Source: an uncultured Clostridium sp.
Lineage (GTDB): Bacteria > Bacillota > Clostridia > Lachnospirales > Lachnospiraceae
DNA length: 6,230 nt
Assembly: GCA_958349075.1 (NCBI GenBank)
Contig: CATWBR010000274.1
Span: forward strand, 1-6,230
Direction of reading: 5' to 3'
This document shows, piece by piece, positions 1 through 6,229 of the stretch. How positions within the stretch are numbered: the stretch's first letter is position 1; every line of letters begins with the position of its first letter. Made by a program: the position numbers and the translations under genes. The notes beneath the pieces were generated by a model. The model was not told where the DNA came from, made no database searches, and saw only the letters and a list, made by a program, of their open reading frames with translations.

Positions 1-6
1 GAATAC

Positions 7-65
7 AAAGTGGTAGAAAGTGGTGGAAAGTGGTGCTAAATGGTACCAGGTGGAAACGAAGTGGA
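7..65 (+). promoter_or_regulatory. MraZ operator: six AAAGTGG-like direct repeats
   Basis: Three perfect AAAGTGGT copies start at 7, 17 and 27. Degenerate copies follow at 37 (TAAATGGT), 47 (CAGGTGGA) and 58 (GAAGTGGA). The TGG cores therefore lie at 11, 21, 31, 41, 51 and 62, one helical turn apart, so all face the same side of the DNA. MraZ is known to bind short direct repeats of this kind with about 10-bp period upstream of its own gene (TGGGN repeats in E. coli, AAAGTG-type repeats in Mycoplasma). Together with the position just before mraZ, this makes an autoregulatory operator the best reading. No convincing -35/-10 pair is visible within the first 80 bases, so the promoter probably lies upstream of the window. 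The function is inferred; the repeats are seen directly. Confidence 0.85.
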
Positions 66-79
66 GCACAACGGATGAC

Positions 80-84
80 AGGTG
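80..84 (+). promoter_or_regulatory. mraZ ribosome binding site (decides the start)
   Basis: AGGTG lies 6 nt upstream of ATG at 91, a normal SD spacing. The alternative in-frame start, GTG at 82-84, falls inside this SD and has no good site of its own. ATG 91 also gives the usual MraZ N-terminus, [15 protein letters not shown]. Confidence 0.65.
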
Positions 85-90
85 ATTGCT

Positions 91-516
91 ATGTTCATGG
101 GTGAATACAATCATACAATTGATGCGAAGGGGAGGCTGATTGTCCCCTCCAAATTCAGGGAACAGCTTGGAGACGAATTTGTCGTGACAAAGGGTTTAGA
201 CGGCTGTCTCTTTGTGTATGATAATTCTGAGTGGAAAAACTTCGAAGAAAAGCTCCAGTCACTGCCGCTTACGAATACAAATGCCAGAAAGTTCTCACGT
301 TTTTTCCTGGCCGGAGCTTCCGCCTGCGAGGTGGACAAGCAGGGAAGAATCCTTCTCCCCGCCGTCCTCAGGGAATTTGCGAACCTGGAAAAAGAAGTGG
401 TTCTGGTGGGAGTGGGAAGCCGGATTGAGATCTGGAACAAAGCAACCTGGACCGAGAAGAACGTCTATGACGACATGGACGAAATTGCAGAGAACATGGA
501 AGGCCTTGGAATATGA
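91..516 (+). CDS. mraZ: MraZ, transcriptional regulator of the dcw cluster
   Basis: A 141-residue protein of the MraZ family, matching the usual length of about 140-145. It carries two SpoVT-AbrB-type half-domains, each with the family signature: [13 protein letters not shown] at residues 11-23 and [13 protein letters not shown] at 82-94. MraZ forms ring-shaped oligomers, binds DNA repeats ahead of its own gene and controls transcription of the division and cell-wall cluster; it is cytoplasmic and nucleoid-associated. The repeat array at 7-65 is the expected target. An in-frame GTG at 82 would add three residues, but it overlaps the SD, so ATG 91 is preferred. The stop codon overlaps the rsmH start (ATGA, 513-516), which indicates translational coupling. 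No unusual substitutions were noticed. Identity is very secure. Confidence 0.97.
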   Translation: MFMGEYNHTIDAKGRLIVPSKFREQLGDEFVVTKGLDGCLFVYDNSEWKNFEEKLQSLPLTNTNARKFSRFFLAGASACEVDKQGRILLPAVLREFANLEKEVVLVGVGSRIEIWNKATWTEKNVYDDMDEIAENMEGLGI

Positions 517-1457
517 TATTTGGACACAAATCAGTACTTTTAGATGAGACAATCGAAAGCCTTAACATAAAGCCGGACGGTATTTATGTGGACGGAACCC
601 TGGGCGGAGGCGGACATGCATACGAAGTGTGCAAAAGACTCGGAGAGGGCGGAAGGCTTATCGGGATCGACCAGGATGCCGACGCCATCGCGGCAGCATC
701 CGAGCGTCTGAAAGAATTTGGAGATAAAGTAACAATTGTTAGAAGCAACTATGAGAATATTGAAGCGGTTTTAACGGAACTGGGCATAAAAGAGGTGGAT
801 GGGATTTACCTGGATTTAGGCGTTTCCTCCTATCAGCTTGACACGGCGGACCGGGGATTCACCTACAGGGAGGAAGATGCCCCCCTCGATATGAGAATGG
901 ACCAGAGAAATACGGAGACTGCGAAAGATATTGTAAATAACTACACTGAATCAGAACTGTTCCATATCATCAGAGACTATGGGGAAGACAGATTTGCAAA
1001 GAATATTGCAAAACATATTGTCAGAGCACGACAGGAAAAAGAGATTGAGACGACAGGAGAGCTGATCGAGATTATAAAAGCCGCAATCCCGGCCAAGGTG
1101 AGAGCCACGGGAGGCCATCCGGCCAAGCGGACGTTTCAGGCCATCCGGATAGAGCTTAACAAAGAACTGGAGGTTCTGGAGAATTCGATTGATACGATGA
1201 CGGAGCTTCTGGCCCCGGAGGGAAGGCTTTCCATTATTACCTTCCACTCTCTGGAGGACAGAATTGTAAAGAACCGTTTCAGGACGAATGAAAATCCATG
1301 TACCTGTCCGCCCGACTTCCCTGTGTGTATGTGCGGAAAGAAGAGCAGGGGCCGTGTGGTGACACGCAAGCCCATCCTACCATCAGAGGAAGAACTCTCA
1401 GAAAACAAGCGTTCCAAAAGCGCAAAACTGAGGGTGTTTGAGAAAAATAGGAGGTAA
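513..1457 (+). CDS. rsmH: RsmH (MraW), 16S rRNA cytosine-N4 methyltransferase
   Basis: A 314-residue SAM-dependent methyltransferase that N4-methylates C1402 of 16S rRNA (E. coli numbering) in the decoding centre. Family marks in order are GHKSVLL at 4-10, the SAM-binding loop DGTLGGGGH at 27-35, an acidic D53 after strand 2, [10 protein letters not shown] at 101-110, [16 protein letters not shown] at 115-130, [14 protein letters not shown] at 200-213 and [12 protein letters not shown] at 242-253. The C-terminus has a CxC-x6-CxC cluster (C263, C265, C272, C274) followed by a basic tail with [13 protein letters not shown], typical of Gram-positive members. Length is normal for the family. The start ATG overlaps the mraZ stop, and GGAAGG at 498-503 serves as SD 9 nt upstream. 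The final codons contain the ftsL SD. Its place second in the dcw cluster is the standard one. Confidence 0.97.
   Translation: MIFGHKSVLLDETIESLNIKPDGIYVDGTLGGGGHAYEVCKRLGEGGRLIGIDQDADAIAAASERLKEFGDKVTIVRSNYENIEAVLTELGIKEVDGIYLDLGVSSYQLDTADRGFTYREEDAPLDMRMDQRNTETAKDIVNNYTESELFHIIRDYGEDRFAKNIAKHIVRARQEKEIETTGELIEIIKAAIPAKVRATGGHPAKRTFQAIRIELNKELEVLENSIDTMTELLAPEGRLSIITFHSLEDRIVKNRFRTNENPCTCPPDFPVCMCGKKSRGRVVTRKPILPSEEELSENKRSKSAKLRVFEKNRR
1449..1454 (+). promoter_or_regulatory. ftsL ribosome binding site inside the rsmH 3' end
   Basis: AGGAGG, a full-strength SD, sits 8 nt before the ftsL ATG at 1463. The same bases encode the last two arginine codons of rsmH (AGG AGG TAA), so the end of RsmH doubles as the ribosome site for ftsL. 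Confidence 0.85.
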
Positions 1458-1462
1458 AACCT

Positions 1463-1945
1463 ATGGCTGCCAGAAGAAGACATCCTGAATATGCCGGTAC
1501 TTATGTAGACGGCAATACCGTGAGAAAAGTAAATAGAACTACGACACAGACAAAGCCGGAGCGCAGGGTACAGGACGACTACAGACGCAGCCACGTTGCA
1601 AGGAGAAACCGGGAGAAAGCCCTTTATATGGACGGGCCTTATGTATTTGCTTTGACCGTAGCAGCAGTAATTACGCTGTTTTTATGCATGAATTATCTGC
1701 GCATTCAGGCTTCAATCACGACAAGAATCAACAATATAGAAGCGCTGGAGCTTAAACTTGAACATCTGAAATCCGAAAATGATGCCCTTCAGACAAGGAT
1801 TGACACTTACGTTGACTTGGATCATGTATATAAAGTCGCTACAGAAGAACTTGGCATGGTATATGCCAATAAGAACCAGATTCTTTTGTATAATAAAACG
1901 GAAAGTGAGTATGTAAGGCAGTATGAGGACATCCCAAAACACTAA
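1463..1945 (+). CDS. ftsL: FtsL-like divisome protein (bitopic, coiled coil)
   Basis: A 160-residue single-pass membrane protein with FtsL/DivIC architecture. It has a long, strongly basic cytoplasmic N-terminus (residues 1-57, many Arg/Lys), one transmembrane helix at about 59-79, an extracytoplasmic leucine-rich coiled coil at about 83-118 (NIEALELKLEHLKSENDALQ lies here), then a short conserved-type end containing VATEELGM. FtsL pairs with DivIC/FtsB and DivIB/FtsQ and helps recruit and activate the septal transpeptidase. The gene lies between rsmH and the septal PBP, exactly where ftsL is expected. FtsL proteins diverge greatly in sequence, so the call rests on topology, length and position. 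The start has a near-perfect SD. The 3' end overlaps the next gene by 23 nt, suggesting coupled synthesis of FtsL and its PBP partner. A DivIC-like paralogue is the alternative but is less likely here. Confidence 0.88.
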   Translation: MAARRRHPEYAGTYVDGNTVRKVNRTTTQTKPERRVQDDYRRSHVARRNREKALYMDGPYVFALTVAAVITLFLCMNYLRIQASITTRINNIEALELKLEHLKSENDALQTRIDTYVDLDHVYKVATEELGMVYANKNQILLYNKTESEYVRQYEDIPKH

Positions 1946-4082
1946 CAACAAACAGACCTTTCGGAAATATATGCAGGAAAAGCTGGCGATTACCGTAATG
2001 GTAATTACGCTGGCTTTGTTTGCACTTGTCTTAGTGCTATATAATATTGTAAAAAGCAAAGGGGAAGACTATAACCAGATCGTTCTGAGCCACCAGGATT
2101 ACGAGAGCCGGACGATCCCCTTTAAGCGCGGAAATATCGTGGACAGAAACGGAACGTATCTGGCCATCAGCGAGAAAGTATACAACCTGATCCTGGATCC
2201 CAAACAGATCCTGGAAAATGATGAGAGTTATGAATATCTGGAAGCGACGTTAGACGCCCTGAACGAATGCTTTGGCTATGACCGCGAAGAACTGCGAAAA
2301 CTGATAAACGACAGGAAAGACAGCTACTATGTCATCTATGAAAAGCAGATGTCCGCGGAACAGAAGGAGCAGTTTGAAAATCTGAAGCAGGCCAAAAACG
2401 ATGAGTACAGGAAACTGGCCGCCGACGAGGGCGGTAAAAAGCGAATCACCGGAGTGTGGTTCGAGGATGAATACAAGAGAGTTTATCCATACAAAGATCT
2501 GGCCTGCAACGTCATCGGTTTTGCGATGAAAGACGGCAATGCCTCCGGCGGAGTGGAGCAGTTTTATAACGATGTCCTCACCGGAGTCAACGGCAGGGAA
2601 TACGGTTATTTAAACGACGATTCCAATCTGGAGAGGGTAGTTAAACCCGCCAGAAACGGGGAGACCCTGGAACTGACCATCGACACAAACATCCAGAAAA
2701 TCTGCCAGAAATATATCGACGAATGGCAGGCCGGGATTGGAAGCAAGGTGGCGGCCGTCATCGTCATGGATCCCAATAATGCGGAAATTCTCGCGATGGA
2801 TACCAACATCCGCTACGATTTAAATGACCCGTACAATATGGACCGGTATTATACACCGGAAGAACAGGCCGCCATGGATGAGAAGACGAAGGCGGACAAC
2901 TGGTATAAGATGTGGAGGAACTTCTGCGTCAGCGATACCTTTGAGCCGGGTTCCCCGCAGAAAGCGTTTACCGTGGCGGGAGCCATCGAGGAGGGCGCTA
3001 TCAGCGGCTATGAAACGTTTGAGTGCGGCGGTATGCTCCAGCTTGACAAGTGGAAAATCCGCTGTGTTGCCAGAAGCGGACACGGCCCTCTGACGATTAC
3101 CCAGGGACTTATGAAGTCATGCAACGTTGTCATGATGAATATCGTGCGTCTGGAAGGCAAAGAAAAATTCAGCAAATATCAGAGTATTTTCGGCTTCGGC
3201 TCCAAAACGGGGATCGACCTTCCGGGAGAAGCCGATACAGCGGGCCTTGTATACAGGGCGGACAAGATGGGTCCGGTCGACCTTGCGACGAACGCCTTCG
3301 GACAGAACTATAACTGTACGATGATTCAGATGGCGGCAGCATACAGTTCCCTGATTAACGGCGGCTCCTATTATGAACCGCATGTAGTCAGAAGAGTCTT
3401 AAACGACCAGGGTGCCGTAGTGCAGAAGAGCAACCCAAAACTGGTCCGTGAAACTGTATCCGAGAGCACGTCCAGGTTTATCAACGACGCGCTTTACCAG
3501 ACCGTTTCCGGTGTGGGCGGCACGGCGGGAGCTGCGGCGGTGGCCGGATATCAGGTGGCCGGCAAGACTGGTACGGCCCAGAAACAGCCGCGTGAAGAGA
3601 AAAATTACCTTGTATCCTTTATCGGATACGCTCCGGCCTATGATCCACAGGTTCTCGTATACGTCGTGCTCGACACGCCGAACCTGCCGGGAGAGGAACA
3701 GGCGCATTCCAGGTTTGCCAGTGAAATTTCAAGTAAAATTATGGCGGAAATTCTTCCCTATATGAACGTATTCCCGGATACCGATACAGGACTTCCTGAG
3801 GATGAGGAACTGGCTGGAAGAGAAGAGGGAATCACAAGCGGAGAAACCTCCGAAACCCAGGGAGAGACAAGTGAAAGCGGAGAGAGTACGGCTCCGACGG
3901 AAACATGGCCGTCCTTTGATGATGAATTTATTGATTCCGGGGAGGAAGACTATAATTATCCGGACAGAATGCCGGGAGGAACAGGCGAATCGCCGGAAAA
4001 CTCCGGAGACGGCATGACGGAACCATCGGGCGGCGCCGAGACGGCGCCGGAGAGCAGCCAGGCTCCCAGCCCGCCGGCTTAA
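1923..4082 (+). CDS. pbpB: Class B penicillin-binding protein, septal (PBP2B/FtsI-like)
   Basis: A 719-residue peptidoglycan DD-transpeptidase anchored by one N-terminal transmembrane helix (about 21-43), with catalysis outside the membrane. The pedestal (dimerisation) domain starts with the class B motif RGNIVDRNG at 69-77 and includes YKRVYPY at 184-190. The transpeptidase domain spans about 272-612, with the nucleophile tetrad SPQK at 344-347, SCN at 399-401 and KTGT at 548-551, so all three catalytic motifs are present. SPQK is unusual, as most relatives have STxK or STFK. No PASTA domain is present. Instead, residues 618-719 are an acidic, Glu/Gly/Ser/Thr/Pro-rich tail. ATG 1923 overlaps ftsL by 23 nt and has AAGG at 1915-1918 at a short spacing. 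ATG 1971 (residue 17) is a less likely start because it would drop the basic FRKYMQ segment before the helix. The septal role is inferred from gene order, as pbpB directly follows ftsL in Bacillus. Confidence 0.9.
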   Translation: MRTSQNTNNKQTFRKYMQEKLAITVMVITLALFALVLVLYNIVKSKGEDYNQIVLSHQDYESRTIPFKRGNIVDRNGTYLAISEKVYNLILDPKQILENDESYEYLEATLDALNECFGYDREELRKLINDRKDSYYVIYEKQMSAEQKEQFENLKQAKNDEYRKLAADEGGKKRITGVWFEDEYKRVYPYKDLACNVIGFAMKDGNASGGVEQFYNDVLTGVNGREYGYLNDDSNLERVVKPARNGETLELTIDTNIQKICQKYIDEWQAGIGSKVAAVIVMDPNNAEILAMDTNIRYDLNDPYNMDRYYTPEEQAAMDEKTKADNWYKMWRNFCVSDTFEPGSPQKAFTVAGAIEEGAISGYETFECGGMLQLDKWKIRCVARSGHGPLTITQGLMKSCNVVMMNIVRLEGKEKFSKYQSIFGFGSKTGIDLPGEADTAGLVYRADKMGPVDLATNAFGQNYNCTMIQMAAAYSSLINGGSYYEPHVVRRVLNDQGAVVQKSNPKLVRETVSESTSRFINDALYQTVSGVGGTAGAAAVAGYQVAGKTGTAQKQPREEKNYLVSFIGYAPAYDPQVLVYVVLDTPNLPGEEQAHSRFASEISSKIMAEILPYMNVFPDTDTGLPEDEELAGREEGITSGETSETQGETSESGESTAPTETWPSFDDEFIDSGEEDYNYPDRMPGGTGESPENSGDGMTEPSGGAETAPESSQAPSPPA
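4031..4049 (+). other. Perfect GC hairpin in the 3' end of the first PBP gene
   Basis: Two copies of the self-complementary octamer CGGCGCCG (4031-4038 and 4042-4049) flank the trinucleotide AGA. The transcript can fold into an 8-bp all-GC stem with a 3-nt loop, 30 nt before the stop codon. It encodes part of the low-complexity tail. No T-run follows, so it is not an intrinsic terminator. A role in mRNA stability or in slowing ribosomes is possible but unproven. Confidence 0.5.
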
Positions 4083-4137
4083 GACCTAAAAAAACGGCCG
4101 GCAGCAGGCTGGTAAAACGGCCTGGACCAATGTTAAA

Positions 4138-4167
4138 GAATAAAATCCTGATTTTTTAATATACTGT
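4138..4167 (+). promoter_or_regulatory. Weak candidate promoter for the second PBP gene
   Basis: The 110-nt gap 4083-4192 is the only sizeable gap between genes here. Within it TATACT at 4160-4165 matches a SigA -10 in five of six bases, but no SigA -35 stands at 16-18 bp. The same bases extended (TATACTGT, 4160-4167) match the SigE -10 CATACAAT in five of eight. GAATAAA at 4138-4144 matches the SigE -35 consensus in five of seven, with a 15-bp spacer. In Bacillus, spoVD is switched on by SigE, so the reading is attractive, but the match is poor and A/T-rich DNA produces such hits by chance. Confidence 0.22.
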
Positions 4168-4192
4168 ACCAACGAAAGCATAAAGGTACCGC

Positions 4193-5935
4193 ATGAACAG
4201 AAATCAGACACATCACAGAGGAAGAATAGCGTTCGTATGCATCATGTTATGCCTGTGCATGGCAGGACTGACCGGAAGGCTGTTCTTCCTTATGATCTAT
4301 AAAGCGGACTATTACAGCCAGATGGCAGAGGATCTGCATCAGAGAGAGCGGACGATCAAAGCTGCCAGAGGACGGATCCTCGATCGGAACGGAGTGGTGA
4401 TCGCCGACAACAGGACGGTTTGTACGATATCGGTGGTGCACAACCAGATCAAAGATCCGGAAAATGTCATACGGGTGCTTTCCGACGAACTTGAAGTGCC
4501 GGAGGAGACGGTCAGAAAAAAAGTGGAGAAATACTCGGCGCGTGAGATTATAAAAACGAACGTGGATAAAGCGGAGGGAGACAAGATCCGCTCCCAGGGA
4601 CTTTCCGGGGTAAAGGTAGACGAGGATTATAAGCGCTATTATCCTTATGACAGCCTGGCCTCCAGGGTGCTGGGATTTACCGGAGGAGACAACCAGGGTA
4701 TCATCGGGCTGGAGGTCCAGTATGAGAAATATCTGAAGGGCCAGGACGGGAAAATCCTGACGCTTTCCAATGCGGCGGGAGTGGAGATTGAAAACGCGGC
4801 GGAGGACAGGATTGAACCGGTGGCGGGCAACGACCTTGTCGTCACCCTGGATGTCAATATTCAGAAGTTTGCGGAGCAGGCGGCCTACCAGGTGATGGAG
4901 AAGAAGCAGGCGAACAGCGTATCGGTTGTTGTCATGAACCCGAAAAACGGTGAGATTCTCGCCATGGTAAACGTACCTGAATTTAATCTCAATGAGCCGT
5001 TTACCCTGATCCCCGGAATCCAGGCCGACGGTAACGGAAAGAGTTCCCAGGACCTGCTGAACCAGATGTGGAGAAACAAATGCATCAACGATACGTATGA
5101 ACCAGGTTCCACCTTCAAGATTGTGACCGCGGCGGCGGGACTGGAAGCGGGAGCCGTGCGGCTGACCGATCAGTTTTCCTGCCCTGGCTTCCGTGTGGTG
5201 GAGGACAGAAAAATCAGGTGCCATAAAGTGGGAGGCCATGGAGGCGAGACATTCCTGCAGGGAATGATGAATTCCTGTAATCCGGTTCTCATCGACGTAG
5301 GGCAGAGACTGGGCGTGGATAATTACTATAAATACTTCTCGCAGTTCGGCCTGCTTGGGAAGACGGGAATCGACCTGCCTGGCGAAGCGGCCACAATCAT
5401 GCACAAGAAAGAGAATATGGGCCTTGTGGAACTGGCCACCGTTTCCTTCGGCCAGTCATTCCAGATTACGCCGCTCCAGCTTATCACAACGGCATCGTCC
5501 ATCATAAACGGAGGGAACAGGGTCACGCCCCATCTGGCCGTAAAATCGGTCAGTCCCCAGACCGGGTCGGTGCACAATTTCGATTTTCCGTTGGGCGACA
5601 GAATCCTTTCGGAGGAAACCAGCGGCACAATGCGCTATATCCTGGAACAGGTCGTGTCGGAGGGCAGCGGTAAAAACGCCAAAATCGAGGGATACCGGAT
5701 CGGGGGAAAGACGGCGACCTCCGAGAAACTTCCAAGAAGCCTGAAGAAATACATTTCCTCCTTTGTAGGCTTCGCCCCGGCCGACGATCCCCAGGTAATC
5801 GCCCTGATTACGATCGACGAACCGGAGGGAGTATACTACGGAGGCACGATAGCGGCCCCGGTTGTAGGCAGCATATTTGAGAACATTCTTCCGTATCTGG
5901 GAATTCCGAAGACGGAGGTGGAGTCAGAGGAATAA
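4193..5935 (+). CDS. spoVD: Class B penicillin-binding protein, SpoVD-like
   Basis: A 580-residue DD-transpeptidase with one N-terminal membrane helix (about 11-36, containing C16, C20 and C22). The pedestal domain carries RGRILDRNG at 59-67 and YKRYYPY at 146-152. The transpeptidase domain (about 240-570) has STFK at 306-309, SCN at 361-363 and KTAT at 506-509, the third motif reading KTA rather than the usual KTG. The protein stops just after the catalytic domain, whereas Bacillus SpoVD is longer and ends in a PASTA domain. Cysteines at 330, 343 and 362 surround the active site; SpoVD is known for conserved active-site cysteines kept reduced by the thioredoxin-like StoA. SpoVD makes spore cortex peptidoglycan with SpoVE. 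The name rests mainly on gene order (after pbpB); a second vegetative class B PBP is the alternative. The start ATG has a modest SD, AAAGG at 4182-4186. Confidence 0.85.
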   Translation: MNRNQTHHRGRIAFVCIMLCLCMAGLTGRLFFLMIYKADYYSQMAEDLHQRERTIKAARGRILDRNGVVIADNRTVCTISVVHNQIKDPENVIRVLSDELEVPEETVRKKVEKYSAREIIKTNVDKAEGDKIRSQGLSGVKVDEDYKRYYPYDSLASRVLGFTGGDNQGIIGLEVQYEKYLKGQDGKILTLSNAAGVEIENAAEDRIEPVAGNDLVVTLDVNIQKFAEQAAYQVMEKKQANSVSVVVMNPKNGEILAMVNVPEFNLNEPFTLIPGIQADGNGKSSQDLLNQMWRNKCINDTYEPGSTFKIVTAAAGLEAGAVRLTDQFSCPGFRVVEDRKIRCHKVGGHGGETFLQGMMNSCNPVLIDVGQRLGVDNYYKYFSQFGLLGKTGIDLPGEAATIMHKKENMGLVELATVSFGQSFQITPLQLITTASSIINGGNRVTPHLAVKSVSPQTGSVHNFDFPLGDRILSEETSGTMRYILEQVVSEGSGKNAKIEGYRIGGKTATSEKLPRSLKKYISSFVGFAPADDPQVIALITIDEPEGVYYGGTIAAPVVGSIFENILPYLGIPKTEVESEE

Positions 5936-5939
5936 GAAC

Positions 5940-6229
5940 GCCGCCGGGACGGCCGGGGGGCGGGATGGTGAGAGGGAGGTTATGAGTCTTCAGTCCCGGT
6001 TTGAGGGTTGTCGCGGGTGGGGAATCCGGGCAGAAAAAGTTCCTGCGGGGACGCGCTCCCGCTTGAGGAGCGCACAGCGGATGCTAAGCTCGAAAAAACC
6101 TCGCTAAGCACCGGCGGACTCCAAGGTCCCCTTCGGAATCTTTTTCTCCCTCCTTCCCCACTGGAAGGTCATGGCCCGGGACTGAAGACGCGAAGGTTTT
6201 CGCCATCCCGAACCGCGGCCTGCGGCGGC
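5940..6229. repeat. Long imperfect palindrome (about 290 bp), MITE- or REP-like, non-coding
   Basis: The whole 3' flank folds back on itself around about 6085-6096. Matching arms from outside in are 5940-5946 with 6223-6229 (7 bp), 5951-5955 with 6216-6220 (5 bp), 5961-5971 with 6200-6210 (11 bp, one G·U in RNA), 5986-5999 with 6176-6189 (14 bp, perfect), 6017-6024 with 6154-6161 (8 bp), 6032-6039 with 6140-6147 (8 bp), 6040-6043 with 6135-6138 (4 bp), 6047-6052 with 6126-6131 (6 bp), and 6082-6085/6087-6089 with 6107-6110/6103-6105 (7 bp). The loop at 6090-6102 includes an A6 run. The left arm carries an extra local hairpin at 6053-6073. No credible gene lies inside. It begins 5 nt after the spoVD stop and may continue past the window. 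A multi-copy intergenic repeat is the likely nature; a structured RNA or large 3' stem is also possible. Confidence 0.8.
6053..6073 (+). repeat. Local hairpin inside the left arm of the palindrome
   Basis: GCGCTCC (6053-6059) and GGAGCGC (6067-6073) form a perfect 7-bp stem with a 7-nt loop. The opposite arm at 6113-6125 is about 12 nt shorter and has only a partial counterpart, so this hairpin would protrude from the main stem as a side branch. It is followed by no T-run. Confidence 0.6.

Noticed and set aside
7..65. CRISPR-like or satellite reading of the leader repeats
   Set aside because: The units are 7-8 bp with 2-3-bp gaps, far too short for CRISPR, and they fit a MraZ operator exactly.
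1136..1594. 152-codon minus-strand frame over the rsmH/ftsL junction
   Set aside because: It is antisense to two well-supported genes, shows no domain and has no ribosome site.
4096..4122. Terminator between the two PBP genes
   Set aside because: GGCCG/CGGCC can pair, but only 5 bp with a 17-nt loop, and the following bases (TGGACCAATG) are not a T-run.
4247..5404. 385-codon open frame on the minus strand
   Set aside because: It lies wholly antisense to the SpoVD-like gene, which has all class B PBP motifs in frame. The minus-strand protein has no recognisable domain and no SD, and its openness is explained by codon bias of the real gene.
5877..6107. 76-codon plus-strand frame running from the end of spoVD into the palindrome
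   Set aside because: It starts inside spoVD in another frame, its product is basic and low-complexity, and it crosses the arm and centre of the palindrome. No SD precedes it.
6120..6146. Possible intrinsic terminator (TCCAAGG / CCTTCGGA hairpin followed by TCTTTTTC)
   Set aside because: The stem is short, has a bulge and a 3-nt loop, and the T5 run is better explained as the partner of the A5 run at 6034-6038 in the long palindrome. It may still work in vivo but cannot be supported from sequence.
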